Shown: piece after piece, positions 39,401 to 50,200 of the stretch
How the letters are laid out: the number at the start of each line of letters is the position of its first letter
Position numbering within the stretch: the stretch's first letter is position 1
Origin: Istiophorus platypterus
Lineage: Eukaryota > Chordata > Actinopteri > Istiophoriformes > Istiophoridae
Direction: 5' to 3'
Length of the DNA stretch: 64,000 nucleotides
Assembly (NCBI GenBank): GCA_016859345.1
Contig: CM029126.1
Span: forward strand, 1,833,001-1,897,000
Notes under the pieces: model-generated
What the model saw: the letters and a program-made list of their open reading frames with translations, nothing else
The model's database searches: none
Told to the model about the DNA's origin: nothing
Program-made: the position numbers and the translations under genes

Positions 39401-42184
39401 GGACAGAGCATCAGCGAGGTCCAGCACTGATGCTCAGGGATCAGATCTGGCTCATTCTCAGCGATTCAGTTCACCCCACAGGTGCTGGATGTGGTTGAGG
39501 TCAGGACGAGGTCTCCTGACCTCAACCACGATTCTCCTGCCTCAAACCGAGAAGAACCGTCTCTCTCTGTCGTGAACGGGGACGCGTTCATGCCAAACAG
39601 GAAAGGGACAGATGCAAACTGTTGAAAGTTGGAGGGGCGTCGTCACCCACAATACCGACAAGTACTGAACCAATATTTCCTTTTTACTGGAACCAGAAGG
39701 GCCGAAACCAGGAACCACAAACTGAACAAACATGGACGTAGACACCCGCATGCTTCTGACTGCATGTAATTCTAGCCTGGTTCTGAGTTTGCAGTTAACA
39801 CCGTGACAACCTGACAAAAACTCATGTGTTATAATATGAAAATTAAAATTTGCTTCGTTTTTGGATTGTTTTCCCACAGCGATGAAATTCTTCTTAAGTT
39901 TAACTGACAAAAATCCCCCAGAGTTGTAGTTTGATATATTTGATATTTTCCTCCCAGGGGAAACTTTCCATCCCGTGTGAGAATTTTCAGTGAGTACTTG
40001 TAGCCATAGTGAGCCTTGTAACAATCGGCGTGGAGGCATCACGTCCGAGCTCTGTGCCAGATTCCTTAACCAGCGGCGCCGCCATCTCAGAGGGACATGT
40101 CCTGCTCCATGGGCTTCGGTGAGTTCAAGGAGCTGTGGCAGGCGCTGAACGGATGGAAGAGCACCTTCGTCTCCTTGGACCGGGACCACAGCGGAACGGT
40201 GGAGGGCCCGGAGCTGCAGCAGGCCATCGCCATGCTGGGTAGGGGGCTCGGCCGACGCCACGACCCGGTGGACACAGAGTCCATGTGTATTTTTATACAT
40301 TTAAAAACAGATTTATTCATAGTTGTGTGTCCGATGCTATATTCTAACCTGTAAAATCTGCAGAGACTGAGGATGTGCACTTAAAACAAAGGTGATTTTT
40401 TTTTCCCCATGCAGGCTACGGCCTGAGCCCCCAGGCCATGAACTGTATAATGAAGCGCTACAGCACAAACGGCAGGATCCCCTTCGACGACTTCGTGAGC
40501 TGCTGCGTGAGACTCCGCGCCCTGACCGGTGAGGGAGGGGGTAAAGGGGGGAGGGGGCTGCGAACTGAGACTTGACAGTCGGCATGCACATCGAATCAAT
40601 TCGATGCCAGTTTAATGGCTGGAAAAGCGCCGAACTGACACAGACTGGCAGCTGGTCGAGTTCTCTTCAGTTCCTCCATTAGCTCTGTTTTTATCAATTC
40701 TACCTCTGGATTATTCCCTGAATCAAACACTCGCTGTGTTCAATTTTCACATCTGGAAAGCTGCTCAGAATTTTGGGTGTTTTCCAGAAACTGCTGTAGG
40801 TTGTACAGTTACATAAATCCCACACAGAGACCCTGAATGCCCCACAAGTCTAAAGCTCCATGTGGGTGTAATCAACATATGCCAGTGGTCAGAGTCAACA
40901 AATTAAAGCATTTAAAAGAGTTCATCAAGTTGGCTGTTTTAATGTGTGTTTGTGTGTATGTGTGTTTTTCAGATCAGTTCCGAAGGAGAGACACGATGCA
41001 AACCGGCAACGCCTCATTTCAATACGATGACGTAAGTTTCCACTACACAAGAGTTGTTGTTTTATTTTAAATTGTTATAATTTTCTAAAACCTCTGATGC
41101 TGCTTCAGAAATCTGACGCAATTAGTCACATCTAACTCTTTGTCATGAGCCTGCACAATACAAACCTGTGTCAGTGGCCAAATAACGGGGATGGAAAACC
41201 GTGCCTGAGTCCAGCAAGCCCAGGTTTACTGAGCCGACTCTGAGGTCTATTACCAGGCCACAGGTTCAGTCAGTCACTGAGCTTAACGGCTACATGCTAC
41301 GGCTAATTTTCTGTTTTCTGCCTGTCAATCATTTTATGATGGTGGTGGTTACCGATGCTAATGAACTGATAAAATCAGCTACAGATCAGTTATAATAATT
41401 ATAATAATAATAATAATAGTAATAATAATATTAATAATGATGATGATGATGATGATGATAACAATTATTATTATTATTATAAAAAACTTTATTCATCCTG
41501 CAGCTTTCATACAGGAAGTGCAGCTCAAAGCACTTCACAATAAAGAGATGACATTAATAAGAACAGACGAAAAGTGAAAATAAACAACAGGGACAGACTG
41601 GAAAAATGAATAAAAATAAAGAAAATAACTAGAACAAGGATAAAATGCCATAGGGAAGTTGAAAAGAACATAATAAAAATAGTAATAAAAAAAAAAAGAT
41701 AGAAGCAAAAATAAAAACATTTAGAATGTAACAGATAAAATGAAGTAAAGTTATGAAAAGATGCATAAAATTAGAAAAAGTGCATTAGACATAAAATAGT
41801 GCAGTAGAGGTCAGTGATTGATTGATACTTCACAGACAGCTATTAATACAGCTGTTCATTTATGTAAAAGGGTTTGGTGCAGTTCCTCTACCACAGTTAC
41901 TCTAAATACTGTAAAATATACATATATGTAGGTTTTTGACCGAACTACTGCAGCGTTTCTTTTTTCAGTGAGAGGCAATGATGCAGATTGTCTGACGACA
42001 GGTGTCGAACATGGCTGCCTCATATTTAACAAACTCAGGGCAGAACATAGCACGAGAAGACGTGTCCTCCGGGGCTGTGTGACCCGTTTTGATGACCTCA
42101 CAGGTGACGGGTGAACAAAGTCGGAACATTGACGCTGCTTCGTTTCTGTCTCGCCAGTTCATCCAGGTCACCATGAGCGTGTGA
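34848..42184 (+). CDS. sri: Sorcin, penta-EF-hand calcium-binding protein
   Basis: Cytosolic Ca2+-sensor of the penta-EF-hand family, which moves to membranes and regulates ryanodine receptors and other partners. Eight exons: 34848-34904, 37725-37766, 37931-38000, 39135-39178, 40091-40238, 40415-40528, 40973-41031 and 42158-42184; 186 aa (human 198). A short Gly/Pro/Ala-rich N-terminus (MAYPGYGG) precedes QDPLYGYFSAVAGQDGQI, nearly identical to known sorcins; LETCRLMINMLDRDMS, KRYSTNGRI and FRRRDTMQTG follow, ending IQVTMSV. EF3 (DRDHSGTVEGPE) is canonical. EF2 reads DRDMSCSMGFGE, with Cys in place of the near-invariant Gly6. Intron 4 (39179-40090) has U12-type signals: donor GTATCCTTC and branch TTCCTTAAC. 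Exon 2 has a tandem GCAGCAG acceptor. Grancalcin is the alternative name, but the N-terminus and VAGQDGQI favour sorcin. Confidence 0.93.
35080..35210. repeat. Two adjacent minisatellites in sri intron 1
   Basis: About two to three units of gggggttcatcacag, followed by six to seven 14-bp units of gggctcacctgcgt. They give rise to spurious Cys/Gly-rich ORFs. Confidence 0.85.
35242..35852. repeat. MITE-like element (hAT-like ends), in sri intron 1
   Basis: Starts near CAGCGAAAGTAACGGAGTAA and ends CCACCACTG. The interior is the reverse complement of the copies at about 8030-8740 and 19120-19647, including the block reading GGTTGGGAACCAGTGGACTA here. The ends resemble the common fish CAGTGGTGGAAAGTAAC termini. 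No transposase frame is present. Confidence 0.7.
36219..36425. repeat. Microsatellite cluster (GT, CA, AT)
   Basis: (GT)n at about 36219-36281, (CA)n at 36358-36379 and (AT)n at 36391-36423 in sri intron 1. The opposite-polarity GT and CA runs can pair with each other. Confidence 0.9.
39179..40090 (+). other. U12-type (minor spliceosome) intron of sri
   Basis: The donor GTATCCTTC matches the U12 consensus (RTATCCTTT) at 8 of 9 positions. TTCCTTAAC at 40062-40070 matches the U12 branch-site consensus, about 20 bases before the AG. No long polypyrimidine tract precedes the acceptor, as is usual for this class. It splits the protein just before the EF2 loop. A perfect 16-bp hairpin lies inside at 39491-39529. 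Confidence 0.9.
39491..39529. repeat. Perfect 16-bp inverted repeat (hairpin) in the U12-type intron
   Basis: GTGGTTGAGGTCAGGA at 39491-39506, 7-base loop, then the exact reverse complement TCCTGACCTCAACCAC at 39514-39529. Confidence 0.9.
41396..41480. repeat. (ATA)n/(GAT)n microsatellite in sri intron
   Basis: ATA and GAT triplet runs. They are followed by a fish-repeat-like segment (gcagctcaaagcacttcacaataaa) at about 41520. Confidence 0.85.
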
Positions 42185-44215
42185 AGAGGAACAGACCGAG
42201 GGAAACAAGGGACACGCCAGCTTTTTAAAAGTCTGCTCTTATTACCCGCCTATGATTTCTATAAGGATATTAACACTGTGATTTATAAACAAGATTAAAT
42301 TGTTGTCACATTCCATTTTAACATGAAATTTAAGCGACTAATGCATAAAGTAACTAACTGGGGAATGGTAACCTCATGCTGCACCAACAGAAACCACTAG
42401 ACTTCCTGGTTACCTTTGCACTGGAGGGTTTGATTATTATCATGACTCTTAGATTTATAGCCTTTTGCCTTGAGTGTCCGTGATAAACCAAAGTGTGAAC
42501 ATGTGGAATGAATAAACAAAGCGGCCACAAACATGAAATTGCTGACTGATGTTCGGTTCCTGTTTTACTCCCTTTGACACCGATTTGTTTTTTTGTTGTT
42601 TTTTTTTTAGTTTTCTTTTGTTCTGTTTGAGGCAGAAACAGACGGAGATTGATTGAACTCGTATAAAATGCACCAGGGTGGACGACTGTCAACCACAGTC
42701 AGTGATAGTGGAAGTCCAGCCTTTTTTTTCTTTCTTTTTCTTAATGATAAGGGGGAAGTAGCGCACACCGTGCAGAGCCAGCAGTCGTTTACCTCGCCAG
42801 AGGAACTTGCTGATGGCTTCCTCCTCTTTTCCCTTCCTTAATCTAAGTCAACTTTAAAGGAGCCTGCAGCCCCCCACCCCACACACACAAGGCCGGTGTG
42901 CATAATGGAAAACCACAGCTTGCTCCTTCCCATGTGTCAGATAAAAATCTTCCTTCAGTACAGTTCATCCATCCCTGAGCTCCCCAACATTCATGTTGTC
43001 CTCTCTGGAGGAAGACGATGCTTCTGACCCCCCCGGTCCATCAGGATGCTCATTAAACCCCATCCCAGCCTTTGTCATCCAACAGTTAACTAACAGTGTT
43101 AACCAACCGTGTGACAACCGCTCAGAGAAAATGTAAATCCAGACGCCCCACATCTTTTCATCCAGCTTGAGAATCGCCTGAGCGGCTTCGTTTTGTTTTG
43201 GTGTTTTTTTTAACCATGATGGTATCAGCTCTGCTCTGAACCTGAGGAGTTATTTTCCATTTTCCCCCCCCCAATGACACTACAAACTGTTATACTGGGT
43301 GCTGGTTCCACAACAAGTGGCACTGAGGTTCTCGCAGCGGCTGATGTGAGACAGCTGATTGGCTGCGACATGGCTGTTAAAACAGCCAGGTGGGATTTGG
43401 CGAGGCTGCGGCGGCCGTAGCCTCAGAGCCGACCCTCTGCTGCCGCCATCTTTTTGGCTCCATTACTAGTGAAAAAAGCGTAATGAAAAAAAAATCCCAG
43501 GAGATCAGTAGTTTCAGAGACGCTCAGACCAACAGTCCTGCCACAGTAAGTTCACTCTGTTTTATTTTTTATTTTGCGCTTTACTCCGATTTTTGGTGCG
43601 AACGCAAACCGAAGCCCCTGACCTGAATCCGCAGGGCTTATATTCATTAAACCACTGCCACATCATTGGCTGGTTGGATTAAGTGTACGAGTGAGCAGGT
43701 GCACAGGTGTTTCTATTAAAGTGCTTGATGAGTTTATGTTAAAATTCAATTTCATGTTTCTCTTTTTTAATTTAACTTAATCTCTGTTCCTACTAAAATC
43801 TACTATTACATTAAACCATCAGACTTTTTTTCATGTTTAATTTCATCCCATTTTTAACCAAAGAAAAATGAAGAGAAGTGTGTAGAAAAAGCTTAATGAT
43901 TATTGCAGCAGAGTATTTTTTAATGTTGTAACAATTTCACTAAATGGGTATTTATTCATATACCTGATAAAAAAAAAATACAAACAAAAAGAAGCATTTG
44001 GCTTCACTAGAAATAACATTATTCTAACTGTAGGCATGAATAAGAGAGAGCTCAACCGCCCTTTAAAACTTATATAGTTAAACAATGAAAGTATATTAAA
44101 GGAGACGACGATGAGGGGATTCATAGTCGTATATCGATCCCTGCAGCTCTGTGCCACTGAACAGCCTCAACACTAATTTCTCTGCGGTTCATTCAGCTCA
44201 GCTCCGGCCGGATCC
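42185..44215. other. Convergent intergenic region between sri and the Frizzled/penta-EF-hand gene
   Basis: Holds the 3' UTRs of both genes and AT-rich sequence. A minus-strand AATAAA at 43951-43956 could serve the Frizzled/penta-EF-hand gene. The ORF around 43390-43626 has no recognisable content. Confidence 0.4.
42511..42516 (+). terminator. Candidate polyadenylation signal of sri
   Basis: AATAAA about 330 bases past the sri stop codon. Confidence 0.5.
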
Positions 44216-44523
44216 TCAGATTATGGCTGATTTCATGAACTGAAAAGAGAAAAAGAACAACTTGAAAAGCTTAATAACACAATTAACCTTTAACATGCAG
44301 GACTATAAGTATATAGACACATTTAAAAATTGGTCTTTACATCTGATGCTCTATACACTGAGCCTTTTAATTTTTATTGGCTTCACAGTTTTTCAGCTCT
44401 GAAGAGTTTTGTTTTCCCATCACTTATCCATAAATTAATATTATTCTATCTCATCCAATCATCCACTTCTGATCCAAGTAACTTACTGTGACTTCATCTT
44501 TGGGTATTCGTATATACCCGTAA

Positions 44524-44566
<43 letters not shown>

Positions 44567-45079
44567 GAATTTGAATCTTATCTGATATAATGTAACAGTT
44601 GTAAAACCTTTCATACATTTCGTGAACCTTTTATATTCTATAATGTTTTATTTGCTAATTAAAAAAAGTTACTGATCATCCGTCATTTCTTTCTGCTGCA
44701 GATTGTTTTCATTTTAGTAATTAAGTGGAACTATTTTGTGCTTGAAATCTTGTTGCTGTGGTTCTACACACTGGCTGATAAACAGCAAATAAACTGAAAC
44801 ATTTGACCTCACCTGCGTGAAAGAGAAGCTGGCGACATGGCAGTCACACGGTAATCTCATCAGATGAGCCTCGAAACGATCTGAGAGAGGAGGCAAACAA
44901 TCTGAGCCGTCTGGACACGGAAGCTGGATTTTCACATTGTCACACATAAACCACACAAACTGCATCTAAAACATGCTCAGAATCTGTCCGTCTCATCCTT
45001 GTCTCCTGCCTTTCTCCATTTGCCCACCAGGTGTCCTCAGACTTACCTCCCTGTCTCCGTCACCTGACCCCCCCCCCCC

Positions 45080-45110
<31 letters not shown>

Positions 45111-47225
45111 CACCACCTGTCTCTCATATCCCTGATAACCCAGTATTGACTCCCCTTATTCCCCCAGTTGCCAGTTTTATTCCTGTACCCTCCTCTACGG
45201 TTTTTATTACCACCAGTCCCAGAACTCCTCTGGCCTGCAAACTGAGTGTGTGGTGGCTCATAATGGCAGTTTATCGTTAATTCTATTTAAGCTATCATAG
45301 TCTTAAAATCTCAAATCGCATCTCATTAAAATCCCTATCACGTAAATGGCTTCCACACGGCTCAAGTCCCAACATCGGCGTTCTGTTGATGACAAGTTTC
45401 CGCAGCGTTTCCCAAACACAACCAGAAATAAACTAATTAAAAGCAGAACCTGACTCATCAAAATCATTGTCAGAAGGCAAACATGACGTTGGGTCTTCAA
45501 GCTTTTGACGGGGAAACGATCTACACTTCTTTTTGACAACACTAAAGGTAACACGAATTATTTAGTAAAATATCAATCTGGATTCTTTCCATCATGTTGA
45601 ACGTTTGTTTTGTGAGTCAGCGTGACAGTGACAACAGATCAGATAGATACGGATTTTCTGTAGCACAAAATATGGTTTCACAAGTCCCATAATTCTTGGA
45701 ACTTTGGAGCTAAACACATTCATGCAAAAAATGATAATAAATGCAAAGAGTACTGTTTTCTCTGTTAATGTTCAGACAGTCTATGAAATTAATTCATTGT
45801 ACTTGATAAGGAGAAAAAAAAATCATACAAGTTGTGTCACTGACAACTATGAAACTGTGTCTTAAGCTTTACTTTGGTTTAATCAATTTCCCGCTTGGAA
45901 AAACTCTCACTCAGAGAAACCACATCGTTGTTGACTCATTGTGGCGTTTCTTTTTTTTGGTTTTGTTTTTTTTGTTGTTGTTGTTGTTTTGGCCTTGTAA
46001 AGGTTCGGTCACATTCACCCTTCATTTAAAAAAAAAGATGCTTCTATGTGGGTTCATAATGCAGTTAAAGTGATGAAAAGGGCAAGGAGGGCTGAAGCTG
46101 AGGTCATGTCAGTTCTAGGCTGAAAACATAAAGGAAATTAATTGTTCTCCATCAGGAAATACATTTAAGTTTTAATGGGGAGAAGCAGAAAATAGTGCTG
46201 CTGAATTACAAAACAAATATGTGGAAAAAGAAAAAGGTTTGAGAGTTGCACTCGAGGGGAGTTTTGATCAAACGGCCTGAGTATTTCCATGAGAAAATTC
46301 TGGCTACGGCTCAACAAGCGTGCAAAGTTTACAGCAGCTGGGAGTGACGTAGAACAGCTTCCGTCAGCACCACATTTAAAAAAGCATGGCCTCAGTGTGG
46401 CCGACGGGACCCACCTTTGAGGATCTGGAGCTTCGTCAGGAGTGCCACATATTCATCGTATTCGATCCCTCCCTGGGTGCGATGCTCGTTCCACAGGATT
46501 CCGAAGGTTTCCTCATCCAAGCCGAAGCCTGAAGGACAGAGATGACAATGGATGAGAGGCACACGGATCAACCTTCAGTCCGCTCGCTCACCTTCCACTG
46601 TACTGCTGACGACATGACACCTTACCACGGGCAGACAGGGCCTTCTTCATCTGGGCCTGAGTGATGGAGGGAGGATTCCTCCTCTCGTAGCTCTCCACGT
46701 ACTCCCTCCTGATTATGGCCACGTAATGCTCCAGCCTGAAGAACTCCACCGCGTCCAGGTCTCCGGACTTATCTGCCTGAAAGTTCCATTAAGGAGCTCA
46801 GACTGAATTTGAAAAATGCGGCTCAACGACCCCAATGCACGGTGGCTCCTGTTACAGCCAAGGATGAGGTCGGTGAAGACAGGTTCCTGAGCCGCTCCTG
46901 GTTATTTAAGATCATACTTTTGAAAAAATATTAAAGATCTGAACCAAACATAAATAAAATATTCAAATTTACCAACATTTTTGGGTAAAACTAACAGCGG
47001 TGAAGTGCAAGTTGCAAAAGGATACGTCCAGGAGAATCAACAGCAGGCGGGCGGTCCTGAAACTCAGGGCTAAATCAAAAGGAAGATAAATGTGTTTATG
47101 AGTGTAAAAAAAAAATTCTCATAAAGATGACAAGAGAGTGGCTAAAGGAAGATAAACCGACATTTGCCACGAACAGAAAGCCCGCCGGCGTTGAGTTTAG
47201 CAAGAACAGCTTCGGCTTTCAGCAT
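44216..47225 (-). CDS. Penta-EF-hand exons of the Frizzled fusion gene
   Basis: Six exons, about 154 aa. EF1 is degenerate (LAKLNAGGLSVRGK). Then SLSFRTARLLLILLD leads into EF2 DADKSGDLDAVE (canonical). EF3 is degenerate (RRNPPSITQAQM), then ARGFGLDEETFGILWNEH, EF4 GGIEYDEYVALLTKL (non-canonical), and DRFEAHLMRLPCDC with EF5 degenerate, ending SFTQFMKSAII. This aligns end to end with sorcin (GYGLSPQ, FDDFVSC, LRALTDQFRRRD, FIQVTMSV) with introns at the same places. Confidence 0.88.
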
Positions 47226-50200
47226 CTGTTGGAAACAAGAACAGATATTTTTCTAAAAACGATATATATACAGCAACACATGAAAGTAAAATCCCAACTG
47301 CTGGTTTGAGTCTTTAGTGTCAGTTAAAGGAACCATGTGGAGATTTTGACCACTAGTGGTGCTACGGAGGAATGTTTTTACAAGTGGATCCAGGATTTTT
47401 CCTGCTGCAATAAACCCAATCAGACATTTCTGTTTTCTTTTAATGGGTAAAATCATGGTCATTTGTGATTTAAAGCAACATCATGCTACTATTTTACTTT
47501 AAAATAATGGCTTTAAATTCAATTTGGTGGAGAATGACGCCTCTTTCGTTCCCACTCTGCACCTCGAACACCTGTTCTTGCCCTATGGTAACTTGAGTTG
47601 AGCAGGTACAATCTTGGCGAAAAGTGTGTAATGCTTCACGGCGCTACGTCACACACTACGTCACACACTACGTCACACGCCACGTCACACGCGACCTCAC
47701 ACACCAGCAATTTGCCAGATTTGCCAGATGTTGACGAGACGTGAGTGGACGGTGCGATCACTGGTTTGTACTGACACGTTGACTTTGCGTTTGTTGTCGG
47801 AGCGATTGTTGGGCTTTATTTCCTGCACACGAGCTGCTAGCTTTTAGGGGTTTCGTCGCTTCCAGTTCCCTCAACCGCTCGGACTCGAAGCCCAACAGAA
47901 TGAATGCGCCAGCATCCTGTAATTAACACTTGAGGGCACTGTTGTTGCTGCTCAGAGTTAGATAGTCTTGCTTTAAAGGTGAAAAGCCGCAATTTACATT
48001 TAGCGTTAATCGGTAAAACACAGTGTATAGATGGGTCTAAACATGTTTAACACATTTTCTTCCTCTTAAAACCTTTGCAAATCTATTTTTTCTTAAATGT
48101 TCAAAACCTGCATAGTTTACATGCTTATAGGCCTCTTCTCCTTCTTCATTCCCTTTACTGGCACATTATTACGTTTCACCCGTTAATCAGTGAAATGCTT
48201 TGAAACCACTGGCAGGAGTAAAATATTGTTTTACTCCAAGTAGTGATTGAATACTCCACATGGTACCTTTGAGTTATTTGTTATTTTATTCTCCTTTTTT
48301 GGAAAGTTTTTAGTTTTCACTTTAGTTTTGGACTGTGGCTCTTGTGTCTGCCAAATGTGACAGTTGTAAACAGACATAAGCTGTCGATGATGTTTTGTTT
48401 TTGTTTTTTTTAAAGAAATTTCCGGTTGAGGAGCTTCACATGGAGAGATTTATGTGAGGGAAGTACATGCCATCGCCCTCAGTTCAACACCCTACATGCA
48501 GAGGCCCCCACCAACCAGAAGGAGTCACTAATGCAGCTATGAGGACACAATCCTTCACTGGCTTCCCACTTGCAAACATGCTCACCTTTACACCCCAATG
48601 TTGAGCCCTTTACTTGGTAGCTACAGGAGGAACATGCTTGATCAACAACTAATATAAAATATAAGTCTTATATATTGTGAAATTCAAAAACTTTTTAGCA
48701 AGTTATGATAAATTTATGAAAAGAAAATACCTCAGTCTTGCTGTCTTCCTGTAAAAGAGGAGAAAAAGGAAGATGCCAGGTAAAGACAGATGATTGGCAG
48801 CATTTAGGAAACATCCTGATCCATCAACAAGTTGTCCATTACTCACTGATATACAGTTCTCCTCGGGGAACGAGTTACACTGCAGCTCGTCCGGCCAGTA
48901 GACGCCGAAACTGGTCATCAGGCTCTCACAGCCCTGTTTGGCCCTCTCACAGAAGGACCTGCAGGGCCGCTGCACTTCCCCCGCCATGCACTGGGGGGCG
49001 TACACCCTGCACAGGAAGAGGCGTATGTCCACAGAGCACACGGCCTGCACGATGGAGTTGAAGAAGGACATCTTCATCACGGCCTCTCTTTGGCTCGTGT
49101 GGCCCAGGAGATTGGGGGTGATGGTCTGGTTGTAGGACAGGCCCTGGCACATGGGGATGGTGATGGGCTCACAGATCCCCCCACTGCTGCTCACGCCATA
49201 CTGGATCAAGACACAAGAGCAAAACCGTCATCCCAAGCCCAATTCCCTTTGACCGCTGATGGATTTTTTTTTGCGTTAAAGTTGAGCACAGAGACAGAAC
49301 TTATGTCTTTAAACCCCATATTTAAATTTGAGTCAAAATTTTTTTGCTAAACTGATAGATGGAAACATGCTAACACCAACATATGGGTCTATCTTGGAAC
49401 CAGTATGAAAAAAGTAAAAATTAGGGGCATCCAGAGAGCAGCTCATCAGATGTGATGCCGTAAAGTCACCTGCAGGTAGATGTTCATATTCTCTTTTGAG
49501 CCCTAATTTTTTAAGCCAGTATTTGTTCACATCTTGTCAGATTGCCGCCATTAAAAGCGGCCAAATTAGCCACCAGCACTTCCTGTTCACTCTGTACCTG
49601 TGGATGTACAGACAACTATCACAGTAATACTTTGATACGGAAGAAAACTTAAAAATGTCTCGACTCTCTGCCAGGTTCTTTTAAAGCAGATTTATGGAGG
49701 TTTTTTTGTGATGATCATTGGACAAATGTTTTTCAGATCTAAAGAGTTCTGTGCATAATAAGGGGTTAAAAGGTGTGTATGAGGCCTGCTGAGGTTCTCC
49801 ATGTCTTACTGTAGATGGACAACAGCTGCATCATTCGGGCAGGTAAATAATGAATTGCAATAGTCTGGGCAGGAGTAAAAAAAAGGAGTGAATAAATACT
49901 TCAGCTATATTTTTCGAGAGCATTGGTTGTAAATGACAAGACTGAAGAAGAGTGTAACAGTTATTGTTGGACAGATGTGGTGACAGAAAACATGCGGTCA
50001 TGGTGGATAGCTCAGTCCCTCCGGAGCCATTGTTAAGGTGACTTGAGGAAGACAGGAAGACTTACGTGTTCACACGATTCTGTGGTGAATGCTTCACACC
50101 TGAGGGCTTCGGGCCACTTGAAGCTGAACTTGTTCAACAGCGGCTCGCAGTTGGCCCGGGCCTGCTCACAGAGCGTCCTGCAGGGAGCCCGAGCTTTTCC

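Noticed and set aside
39542..40300. 252-codon open frame on the minus strand
   Set aside because: It lies antisense to sri intron 4 and exon 5, has no recognisable domain, and its open length near exon 5 mirrors the GC-rich coding strand.
48703..48846. Read-through of CRD5 into a Leu/Phe-rich tail that could be a membrane anchor or GPI signal
   Set aside because: The frame crosses a strong GTGAGT donor, and the phase-matched linker and EF exons downstream fit better. An unspliced form with a hydrophobic tail (SLPGIFLFLLFY) remains a minor possibility worth checking in cDNA.
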